Shown piece after piece: positions 6,432 to 14,214 of a DNA stretch of 32,906 nucleotides. Numbering within the stretch: the first letter of the stretch is position 1; every line of letters begins with the position of its first letter. A program made the translations under genes and the position numbers. Source of the stretch: Deltaproteobacteria bacterium. GTDB taxonomy: Bacteria; Myxococcota_A; UBA9160; UBA4427. The stretch spans positions 1-32,906 of the forward strand of contig PAQX01000032.1 of the NCBI GenBank assembly GCA_002709835.1, given 5' to 3'. Below the pieces are notes generated by a model. That model was not told the origin of the DNA. It saw nothing but the letters and a program-made list of their open reading frames with translations, and did not search any database.

Positions 6432-9308
6432 GTGACCGAGAGTGCGGGACTTTGCCGCGAGGCCGGCGACGAGAAGAGGCGGGCGGGCCTTTCCATGGGC
6501 GCTCGCACCGCGCTCGGGACCCTCCTCGCATGGATCGGCCTCGCGTGGTCCGCGGCGGCGGAACCGATCCCATTGATCAGCCCCTGGATGGATCATCACG
6601 ATCGCATCGAGTCGATCCTGGATCGCCTCGATCCGGCCGTCGAGATCCGTCGCTTCGACCTCAGTCGCATCGGCCCAAAGGGCAAAGGGGATTGGTGGCC
6701 GGCCTGGGGGTTCCCGAGCGAGGTGCCCCTCGATGCACCGCTCGTGATCCTCGAGAACGCCCCCCTCACCGCCCTCCAGCGCATGCGGTCGACCGACGGC
6801 ACCCGGCTCGATCTCGCTCTGGATGCCTGGGTGCGGGCCGGGGGGCATCTGCTGATCGTGGGAGGACCACCGAGCCTGGAGCAATACGGCGGCTCCCCCC
6901 TCGAAGCGCTGATGGGTTTCTCGCCCGCGAGCGATCCGAAGCACTTCGAGACGCGAACGCGCCGCCCCATTCGCGGCGGCGGCTCGGACGACCTCTTCGT
7001 CGAATGTCTGCACGCAGGACGCGTCACGACGGCGACTGTCCGTCTCCAGGCGGGAAGGAAACCCTTCCTGCTCGACCAGGCCGTCGGCCGGGGACGGGTG
7101 ACGACGCTCCTCTCGGGAGCGCAAGGCGGATTCCGGAAGGACGGCGGCGAGCCCGCGGAGGAGTGGTTCGAGTCGAGGGCATGGGACGTCCTGCTCCGAT
7201 CGATCGTCGCCCGCGCCCATGGCTTCGAGTTCGCGTGGGCCCTGCCCGCGGCGCCGCTTCCGCGACGCACGCCGCCCCCCGTGGACGCATTCGACGTTCG
7301 CGCCTTCATGATCGGGCACCAGCCCCACCCGCTCACGCGGTCGCCCGGCGAGGCAGGCCGATGGGCCCGCAAGCTCCGGGACCTCGGTTTCACCAGCGTC
7401 GTCTACGGCGCGCACGCGCGCAGACGAAAGGACGACCTCCGCGCGCTCCAGGAGATCGCGGACGCCGGGCTCCGGATCGTGTACTACGACGGCTTCCGAC
7501 CGACGACGCCCGAGAGCCGCTTCCGCTCCGAGCACGTACCGCCGCGCCGGCAAGACGCGTCGGGCAAGGACGTCGGGTGGGACATTCACTCCGATGCATT
7601 CCGCGGGGCCCTCGAGGGTCTTCTGGATGGACGGGAAGCGGTGCGTTCGCTGCCCTTGCGGGCCGTTCAGGTCATCGAGGAATTCCAGGACGGCGTCGCC
7701 GTAGGGCCCGGCCTCGGTCGTGCTCTGCGCATCCATCGCGTCGAGCGCGGGCTCGAGCCCGGTGCACCCGGTTGGCTCGCGGCCCAGCAGGTTCGCGCCG
7801 ACGAAACCCACACGACGTTCCAGTCGTTTCGCGAGATCGCACAACGGCTCTTTCCCGGCCTGCCCCTGTCGACCTACTGGCCCGGCTCCTATTGGCATCG
7901 ACCGAAGGACTACGTCTATCGCCTCTCGACGCTCGGCGAAGCGGTCGACGAGATTCTCGGCCCCGGATACGGATACGGTTCGACACGACGATGGACCGGC
8001 CCCGAGTCCGTGCGCTGGTCGGCGAACAGCGGATGGGGTGTCCTTCGCGACTCGACGTCGCCGAAACCGCACCTTGCGGTCTACGCAATGGGGCGACCGC
8101 TGGGCGCGCCGAAGGAGGGCCGCGGCCCTTCGCTCCAGGACTGGCGCGAGACCGCCTGGACCGCGCTCGCCCATGGCGCAACGGGGCTCGCCTACTGGGC
8201 GATTCCGCAGGGGGGCTTCGTCGACGGCCTTGCGGACCTCCACCAGGAGACCGCCCGGCTCGGGCCTTGGCTGGCCGCAGTCCCGCGAACCGCGGCGCCG
8301 GTCGCCCTCCTCGAATCCTGGACCGCGCGGACCAACGACGGGGATCCGGCGACGGCGGCCGGGCTCGCGCGGTGCCTGAAAGACACCCACGCTGCCCTCG
8401 AGCTCGGCTTCGGCGACGTGGACGCCGTTCTCGAAGAGCGGCTTGATCGCCTCCCTGCCGAGACGCGGGCCCTCGCGGTCGTCGCCAGCCCGATCGTCTC
8501 GGAAGCGGCCGCGGCCTCGCTGGTCGCGTTCGCGCGTCGCGGCGGCGAGATCTTCGTCGAACCGGGCTCGCTAGTCCGAACCGCGCCGGGAGACCGCCCG
8601 CTCGACCTTGCCGCCCGGATCGGCGGATCCGGCAGCCTGCACACGCTGCCGACCCTGGCCCGATGCCGCGGGGCACGAATCAGTCCCCACCGCGCGGGCC
8701 GCGCCTGGGCCGAGGCGTTGGCCGACCGTGGCATCTCGCCGCGCTTGGCGACGAAGGACGATGAGACCGGCGTCGCCGTGCGCGCCGATGCGGAGATCGC
8801 GCACGTCTACGCGATCAACCACGGCGAGACCGCGCGGCCATTGCAGGTCGAGCTCGGCCAAGACGTCGCCCCGGGCGGACGACGGGTCTGGGGACCGCGC
8901 GCCTGGACGGAACTCCGCAGCGGCACACCCGCGACCGCGCGGGGTGGACGAACCCTCTCGAGCGAAGGCCCCGTCGCCCCCGGCGAAGCCGTCGTCTGGG
9001 GAGCCATCGCGCGCCCGGCGGAGCGGATCACCGCGAGCCTGCGGCGGGAGGCCGGGCGGCTCGCCCTCACGATCCAAGGGCGGGATGCCGCCGGGACCGT
9101 CCTGGCCGAGGGCTATCCGATCGCGTTCAGCATCGTCGGAACCGAGGCCCCGGGATGCAATTCCGCCGGCGTCTCGACCGTGCTCCGTGGAGGCCAGGCG
9201 CAGATCGAGCTCGAGACCTGCGCGACGGCCTGCGCGGTCCCCGGCACCTGCCAGTTGATCGACCCGATGACGCGCCGGACGTGGCCCGTCGGGACCGAAG
9301 GCGACTGA
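6432..9308 (+). CDS. Secreted glycoside-hydrolase-like protein (TIM barrel plus GATase-like domain)
   Basis: The protein is 958 residues from the GTG at 6432, which has AGAGGGG seven bases upstream; an ATG at 6495 also fits. A signal peptide follows (MGARTALGTLLAWIGLAWS, then AAAEP). Residues after it contain a flavodoxin/GATase-like segment (HLLIVGGPPSLEQYGG). A barrel-like central part follows, with TSVVYGAHARRR, RAVQVIEEFQDG, STYWPGSYWHRP and WRETAWTALAHGATGLAYW, the last typical of beta-galactosidase-like GH families. A second GATase-like domain comes next (LVAFARRGGEIFVEPGS), as in the trimerisation domain of GH42 enzymes, then a C-terminal beta-rich part. It probably acts on a glycan outside the cytoplasm. 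Substrate and exact GH family are not identifiable by eye. It sits upstream of the phosphoramidate genes on the same strand, 237 bases away. Confidence 0.75.
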   Translation: MTESAGLCREAGDEKRRAGLSMGARTALGTLLAWIGLAWSAAAEPIPLISPWMDHHDRIESILDRLDPAVEIRRFDLSRIGPKGKGDWWPAWGFPSEVPLDAPLVILENAPLTALQRMRSTDGTRLDLALDAWVRAGGHLLIVGGPPSLEQYGGSPLEALMGFSPASDPKHFETRTRRPIRGGGSDDLFVECLHAGRVTTATVRLQAGRKPFLLDQAVGRGRVTTLLSGAQGGFRKDGGEPAEEWFESRAWDVLLRSIVARAHGFEFAWALPAAPLPRRTPPPVDAFDVRAFMIGHQPHPLTRSPGEAGRWARKLRDLGFTSVVYGAHARRRKDDLRALQEIADAGLRIVYYDGFRPTTPESRFRSEHVPPRRQDASGKDVGWDIHSDAFRGALEGLLDGREAVRSLPLRAVQVIEEFQDGVAVGPGLGRALRIHRVERGLEPGAPGWLAAQQVRADETHTTFQSFREIAQRLFPGLPLSTYWPGSYWHRPKDYVYRLSTLGEAVDEILGPGYGYGSTRRWTGPESVRWSANSGWGVLRDSTSPKPHLAVYAMGRPLGAPKEGRGPSLQDWRETAWTALAHGATGLAYWAIPQGGFVDGLADLHQETARLGPWLAAVPRTAAPVALLESWTARTNDGDPATAAGLARCLKDTHAALELGFGDVDAVLEERLDRLPAETRALAVVASPIVSEAAAASLVAFARRGGEIFVEPGSLVRTAPGDRPLDLAARIGGSGSLHTLPTLARCRGARISPHRAGRAWAEALADRGISPRLATKDDETGVAVRADAEIAHVYAINHGETARPLQVELGQDVAPGGRRVWGPRAWTELRSGTPATARGGRTLSSEGPVAPGEAVVWGAIARPAERITASLRREAGRLALTIQGRDAAGTVLAEGYPIAFSIVGTEAPGCNSAGVSTVLRGGQAQIELETCATACAVPGTCQLIDPMTRRTWPVGTEGD

Positions 9309-9434
9309 GGCCGCATGAGACGGATCCGGCCGAACGAAGCGCGGTCGAACGGGGTCCACGAGGGCCGATTTCCGCAAATCCATCGCCCCGAGAGAAGCGA
9401 TTCTGCGCATCGCCTCTCGATACAGGCGACTACA

Positions 9435-9452
9435 GAAAACAGCTAAGTTTTC
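9435..9452. promoter_or_regulatory. Perfect inverted repeat upstream of the phosphoramidate genes
   Basis: GAAAAC and GTTTTC flank a six-base centre (AGCTAA) in an unusually A/T-rich patch of the 237-base spacer before the glutamine kinase gene. The size and symmetry suit an operator half-site pair or a small hairpin. No T-run follows on either strand beyond the stem itself. It could be chance; no second copy was noticed nearby. Confidence 0.25.
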
Positions 9453-9545
9453 CGAAGAGTTCGGGAGCGTCCCCGCGACATCGGGGCGCATTTCCCCCAA
9501 GGGATACAGACGTCGTTCGCCCGGTGGCACTGAAGAAGACCCAAG

Positions 9546-12500
9546 ATGCAGATCCCCGATTATCGAGTCGTGATTCTGGGCGCCGGCCGCAACGTCCGCG
9601 GCGCGCTCCCCGCGGCCCTCTCGCCCATTGGGACCGAGGGGCGGCTCCTGGACTGGCTGCTCAGCGCCTTCGCTGCGCTGCCGGAGGCCGAGATCGACTT
9701 CGTCTCGGGCTACATGGCGCAAGACATCATGCGTCAGTACAAGGGCATCGAGTTCCATCACAACCCGGACTGGGAACGGACGGGCCCGGCGCGCTCGCTG
9801 GCCGTCGCTCCCCTCGCCTCGAAGGTCGCGACCTACATCTGTTACTCCGACGTCGTCTTCCGCAAGGAGATGATCGAACGGATGGACTCCGTCGAAGACG
9901 ATCTCGTAATCGCCGTCGATCGCCAGTGGAAGGTCCGGTACGACGGGCGCTCCGAGTCCGAGCTCGACGACGCCGAGAAGGTCCTCCTCGACGGCGAGGG
10001 CGTGAAGACGATCAGCAAGGCCGTCTCGACCGAGACCGCCGAAGCCGAATTTGCCGGCCTCATCCGACTCTCGGGATCCACCGCGAAGCGTCTCGAGAAC
10101 GTGCTCAACTCGACGATCTTCGGCGAGGCCGACGGCATGCCCGAGGTGCTCGCCTTCCTCCTGGAGCACGGGATCCATTCGACGGCCCTGGACATCGAAG
10201 GCGAATGGGCTGAGCTGAACGCGCCCCAGGACCTCGCGCGCTTCGTGCTCGGCACGAAGGCTGAGTCTCTCGAGCGCCTCCGTCCGCTGCTCAACACCGG
10301 ACAGATCCTCGAGGTCGCACGATATACCCAGCGCGAATTCTCCGAGACGCCGGACGCCGTCCTGTCGAGCGTCGCCGACGAGTTCCCCGACGTCTCCGTC
10401 ATCGTGCGCAGCAGCTCCCTCTCCGAAGACAGCTGGACCCACTCCGCCGCCGGGGCCTACCTGAGCATTCCCAGCGTCGACCCGGCGAAGCCCGCCGAGC
10501 TCCGGAACGCGATGGAGCAGGTCTTCGCCTCGTACGGGGACGAGACGCCGGAGAACCAGATCCTCGTCCAGCGAATGCTCGAGGACGTGCGCATGAGCGG
10601 CGTCGTGATGACGCGGACCCACGCCCAGGGCGCCCCCTACTACGTCCTCAACTACGACGACTCTACCGGGAGCACCGACAGCGTAACTTCCGGCGAGGGC
10701 GAGGAGCTCTCGACGCTCTTCCTCCACCGGAGCGCGTCCCTGCCCGACGATACGTCCCCCGATCTCGTCCGCGTGATGGAGACCGTGAGCGAGCTTGAGC
10801 AGCTCGTCGGACACGACTCCCTCGACATCGAGTTCGCCGTGACGAAGGAGGATCGCGTCTTCATCCTCCAGGTCCGACCGATCGCGATCACCCGAGAGAG
10901 CCTGACGCTCCACGACGACACGATCCGCGACGGCATCCGCGAAGCGAAACGGTTCTTCGAGAGCCACCAGGCACCGCCGCCGAACCTCGTCGGGAGCTTC
11001 ACGCAGCTCTCGGTCATGGCCGATTGGAACCCCGCGGAGATCATCGGCACCAAACCGAGCCAGCTCGCCTTCTCGGCCTACCGCTACATCATCACGGACG
11101 AAACGTGGGCCACCCAGCGAGCCGAGTACGGATACCGCGACGTCCGCCCGTGCAACCTCCTCGTCGACGTGATGGGCCACCCGTACATCGACGTCCGCGC
11201 GACCTTCAACTCGTTCTGCCCCGCCTCGTTGCCGGACGCACTCGCGGAGCGCCTGATCGAGGCGCAGCTCCGGAAGCTCGCTCGTCACCCCGAGCTGCAC
11301 GACAAGGTCGAGTTCGACGTTCTCTCGACGTGCTGGACGTTCGATCTCGCGGAGTCGCTCAGCGAGTGGAAAGACGAAGGCTTCACGGACGCCGTGCTCG
11401 ACGAGATCCGACTCGCGCTCCGCGACGTCACTCGCGGCGCCTTCACGCGCTGCGCCGAGGACCATGCGGCGCTCGACGAGGTGAACACCCGCTTCGAGGA
11501 GATCCGCGCGGCGGACGTAAGCGACCTCGACCGGGCGTATCTCCATCTTGAGAACGCGCGCCGCAAGGGAGCCCTCCACTTCGCCCATCTCGCGCGGGCG
11601 GGCTTCGTCGCGGTCATCCTTCTTCGTTCCGCGGAGCGCCGGGGCCTGCTTTCCCCCGCCGAGCTCGAGGGTTTCCTCGCGTCCCTGCGGACCGTCTCCA
11701 CAGACATACAGGAAGATGCGACCGCGGTCGCCCGGGGCACCGGCGACCGCGACGCGTTCGTCGCGAAGTACGCGCATCTCCGCCCCGGCACCTACGACGT
11801 CAACTCGCGCCGCTATGGCGACTCCCCCGACGAGTTCCTGCAACCGATCATTGACCAGTGCGAGCGTGACCCGGTGGTAGCCGGGAACGACTCTTTCTGC
11901 TGGGAAGAGGGCACGCCCGAGCGAATCGAGGCCGCGCTCCACGAAGCGGGCTTCGAGATCTCCTTCGAGGGCTTCGAGCAGTTCCTGCGCCAGGCGATCG
12001 AGGGACGGGAGTACGGCAAGTTCATCTTCACCCGCGACCTCTCCGCCGGACTCGAAGCACTCGCCGACTTCGGCGCGGAGCACTTCATTTCCCGAGAAGA
12101 GATCTCGCACATCGCGGTCCACGATCTCTTCGCGCTCCGCCGCGCAGGTATCCAGAACCGCTCGCAGACGCTCAAACGACTGGCGAAGGAAGGGAGCGAC
12201 GCAGCCCTCGTCCATCAGTCGGTCTGCCTCCCCGACCAGATCTTCGAGCCTGCCCATCTCGAATGCTTCCAGTACTCGAAGGCGGTTCCCAACTACGTGA
12301 CGCGTAAGGAAGTCCGTGGCGAGGTCGTTGCCCTCGATGCGACCTCGGACCCGAACGTCGACCTACGCGGAAAGATCGTCGTAATCCCCAACGCGGACCC
12401 CGGCTTCGACTGGATTTTCTCCCGCGAGATCGCGGGGCTGATCACGATGTACGGCGGAACCAACTCGCACATGGCCATCCGTATGGCCGAGTTCGAGCTG

Positions 12501-12602
12501 CCGGGCGTGACCGGGGTCGGCGAATTGATCTACGAGCAGATCCGAACGGCGAAGGTCGTGGAGCTGAACTGTGCAGCGCGCCAGATCCGACCGCTCTCCT
12601 GA
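9546..12602 (+). CDS. L-glutamine kinase (Cj1418-like, PEP-synthase fold) with extra N-terminal nucleotidyltransferase-like domain
   Basis: The protein has 1018 residues. Residues 1-245 form a nucleotidyltransferase-like domain that aligns along its length with the stand-alone cytidylyltransferase at 13400, but is degraded: GAGRNVRGALPAAL replaces the GxGxR...PK loop (no Lys) and AELNAPQDL replaces EVDTVEDL. Residues about 250-455 are the ATP-binding domain of PEP synthase/PPDK (VIVRSSSLSEDSW with Arg288; FILQVRPI at 439-446). A long linker domain follows. The C-terminal mobile domain has MYGGTNSHMAIRMAEFELPG, placing the phospho-carrier histidine at His975. The part after residue 250 is about 770 residues, the length of the C. 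jejuni L-glutamine kinase Cj1418, which makes L-glutamine phosphate from ATP and glutamine. The two genes that follow match the next steps, which is the strongest support. PEP synthase proper is unlikely in this context. Confidence 0.85.
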   Translation: MQIPDYRVVILGAGRNVRGALPAALSPIGTEGRLLDWLLSAFAALPEAEIDFVSGYMAQDIMRQYKGIEFHHNPDWERTGPARSLAVAPLASKVATYICYSDVVFRKEMIERMDSVEDDLVIAVDRQWKVRYDGRSESELDDAEKVLLDGEGVKTISKAVSTETAEAEFAGLIRLSGSTAKRLENVLNSTIFGEADGMPEVLAFLLEHGIHSTALDIEGEWAELNAPQDLARFVLGTKAESLERLRPLLNTGQILEVARYTQREFSETPDAVLSSVADEFPDVSVIVRSSSLSEDSWTHSAAGAYLSIPSVDPAKPAELRNAMEQVFASYGDETPENQILVQRMLEDVRMSGVVMTRTHAQGAPYYVLNYDDSTGSTDSVTSGEGEELSTLFLHRSASLPDDTSPDLVRVMETVSELEQLVGHDSLDIEFAVTKEDRVFILQVRPIAITRESLTLHDDTIRDGIREAKRFFESHQAPPPNLVGSFTQLSVMADWNPAEIIGTKPSQLAFSAYRYIITDETWATQRAEYGYRDVRPCNLLVDVMGHPYIDVRATFNSFCPASLPDALAERLIEAQLRKLARHPELHDKVEFDVLSTCWTFDLAESLSEWKDEGFTDAVLDEIRLALRDVTRGAFTRCAEDHAALDEVNTRFEEIRAADVSDLDRAYLHLENARRKGALHFAHLARAGFVAVILLRSAERRGLLSPAELEGFLASLRTVSTDIQEDATAVARGTGDRDAFVAKYAHLRPGTYDVNSRRYGDSPDEFLQPIIDQCERDPVVAGNDSFCWEEGTPERIEAALHEAGFEISFEGFEQFLRQAIEGREYGKFIFTRDLSAGLEALADFGAEHFISREEISHIAVHDLFALRRAGIQNRSQTLKRLAKEGSDAALVHQSVCLPDQIFEPAHLECFQYSKAVPNYVTRKEVRGEVVALDATSDPNVDLRGKIVVIPNADPGFDWIFSREIAGLITMYGGTNSHMAIRMAEFELPGVTGVGELIYEQIRTAKVVELNCAARQIRPLS

Positions 12603-12638
12603 GCCCGAGATGCGCGCGCCTGCCAGACGGGAACCCGC

Positions 12639-13271
12639 ATGAAGACGATCGCGTTAACGATGCGCGTCGACGAGGCGCGGGAGCGGCGAGATGCGCTTGA
12701 TCAGAACTGGTATGCGGTGCTCGCCGGACTCGGCTATCGCATCGTCCTCATCCCAAACTACCCCGAGGTGGCAGGCGGAGCCCAAGCCTTCCTCACGGAC
12801 CTCGGCATCGACGGCGTGATCCTCACCGGCGGCAACGATCTCGAAGGGACGCCCGGCGCGAAGAACGTCGCGAAGGAGAGGGACGCCCTCGAAGGAGCCC
12901 TGATCGAGGCCTGCGCCGCGCGAGACTTGCCACTGCTCGGCGTCTGTCGCGGCATGCAGCGACTCGTCGCCTACTACGGCGGCGAGCTCGCCCCGGTAGA
13001 AGGGCACGTCGCGACGATGCACGCGATCCAACCGACAGGCGAAGGTTCGCTTCCCCTCAGCGATGTTCGCGAGGTGAATAGCTACCACGACTTCGGCGTG
13101 CCGAAGTCCGGCCTGCCGGATTCCTTGATCGTCTCCGCGACGACCGACGGCGAGTGGGTGGAGGCCGTCTCCCACGAGTCGCTTCGGCAGTGGGGTATCC
13201 TCTGGCATCCCGAACGCGACCCGATGGACGCGCGAGATGCCCGACTGATCGGGGCGCTCTTCGGTCAATGA
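12639..13271 (+). CDS. Gamma-glutamyl-CDP-amidate hydrolase (Cj1417-like class I glutamine amidotransferase)
   Basis: A 210-residue class I glutamine-amidotransferase-fold protein of the peptidase C26 type. The nucleophile is Cys103 in GVCRGMQ, and the partners are His190 and Glu192 in LWHPERDP. LTGGNDLEG supplies the oxyanion region. In C. jejuni, Cj1417 hydrolyses L-gamma-glutamyl-CDP-amidate to glutamate and cytidine diphosphoramidate. Alone it could pass for a gamma-glutamyl-GABA hydrolase (PuuD-like), but its place between a glutamine kinase and a cytidylyltransferase makes the phosphoramidate role much more likely. The start ATG lies 36 bases after the kinase stop, so the genes are probably one transcript. 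The protein is cytoplasmic, with no signal peptide. Confidence 0.85.
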   Translation: MKTIALTMRVDEARERRDALDQNWYAVLAGLGYRIVLIPNYPEVAGGAQAFLTDLGIDGVILTGGNDLEGTPGAKNVAKERDALEGALIEACAARDLPLLGVCRGMQRLVAYYGGELAPVEGHVATMHAIQPTGEGSLPLSDVREVNSYHDFGVPKSGLPDSLIVSATTDGEWVEAVSHESLRQWGILWHPERDPMDARDARLIGALFGQ

Positions 13272-13399
13272 GGCGCCGGTCGTGACGGGCGAACATCAGC
13301 TGCCGCCCCGCCTGCGACGCATGCACTTGAGCGCGAGGTGCCCGGCTACGTCGATTCCCGGCAGCGCCTCCTCAGGCACACCGGACACGAGAGGAAACG

Positions 13400-14179
13400 A
13401 TGATCGCGATCATTCTAGGTGCGGGTGAAGGCAATCGGCTTCGGCCGCATACGAGCGACCGACCCAAATGCCTCGTCGAACTGGCGGGCAAATCGATGCT
13501 TCAGCGTGAATGTGAAGCGCTCCGAGCCTGCGGCGTGGAGGATATCCACGTGGTGACCGGCTATCGATCGGATCAGATCGAGCGGCTCGGACACTCGACG
13601 TTCCACAACCCTGAGTTCGCCTCTACCAACATGGTCACGAGCTTCCTGTGCGCGCGCGAACTCCTTCGTCGCGGCGAAGACGTGCTCGTGAGCTACGCGG
13701 ACATCGTCTACGAACCACGGGTCATCGAGGCGCTCCTCGAGAGCGACGCCGAAGTGTCACTCGCAGTGAACACACGATGGCGGGAACTCTGGGAGGCGCG
13801 GATGGAAGACCCGCTCTCGGATGCCGAGACATTGAAGGTGGACGCCGCCGGCAACCTGGTCGAAATCGGCAAAAAGGCGAATTCGTATAACGAGGTCGAG
13901 GGTCAGTACATGGGCCTGATTCTATTCCGCGCTGACGCCGCTGAACGGATCGAAGCCGTCCACAAAGCACTCGAGCCGGACGGGGTCTACGACGGCAAAG
14001 ACCTGCCGAACATGTACATGACGAGTTTTCTCCAGCACTGGGTCGACCATGTCTCGCCGGTTCGGGCGGTCATGATCGACGGCGGATGGCTCGAGGTCGA
14101 TACAGTCGAGGACCTTGCCATGTACCAGGGCCTGATCGACGAGGGACGCCTCAACGACCATTGTCGACTCGGCGACTAA
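13400..14179 (+). CDS. CTP:phosphoglutamine cytidylyltransferase (Cj1416-like)
   Basis: The 259-residue nucleotidyltransferase has an intact N-terminal loop, ILGAGEGNRLRPHTSDRPKC, with both the Arg and the catalytic Lys. A metal-binding Asp is in VSYADIVYEP, and a second Asp in GGWLEVDTVEDL. This architecture matches phosphocholine-type cytidylyltransferases (LicC, Cj1416). In C. jejuni, Cj1416 joins CTP and L-glutamine phosphate to give gamma-glutamyl-CDP-amidate. The start has GAGAGG just upstream. Gene order kinase, hydrolase, cytidylyltransferase keeps the three pathway steps together. The alternative is a phosphocholine or sugar-phosphate cytidylyltransferase for another CDP-linked group; the neighbours argue against it. 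Confidence 0.85.
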   Translation: MIAIILGAGEGNRLRPHTSDRPKCLVELAGKSMLQRECEALRACGVEDIHVVTGYRSDQIERLGHSTFHNPEFASTNMVTSFLCARELLRRGEDVLVSYADIVYEPRVIEALLESDAEVSLAVNTRWRELWEARMEDPLSDAETLKVDAAGNLVEIGKKANSYNEVEGQYMGLILFRADAAERIEAVHKALEPDGVYDGKDLPNMYMTSFLQHWVDHVSPVRAVMIDGGWLEVDTVEDLAMYQGLIDEGRLNDHCRLGD

Positions 14180-14214
14180 CCCAGACACGACCGCTGGACG
14201 CAGGAAAGACCTCT

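Noticed and set aside
8571..12257. A very long minus-strand open frame across the glutamine kinase gene
   Set aside because: It is antisense to two well-supported genes, its composition is a mirror of their codon bias and it shows no family motifs. Long antisense frames are expected at this GC content.
9546..12602. Phosphoenolpyruvate synthase or rifampin phosphotransferase
   Set aside because: The domain set is shared, but the neighbouring Cj1417-like and Cj1416-like genes and the fused cytidylyltransferase-like domain fit glutamine kinase much better.
12639..13271. Gamma-glutamyl-GABA hydrolase of putrescine catabolism
   Set aside because: No other putrescine-pathway genes are nearby, and the operon context matches CDP-amidate synthesis.
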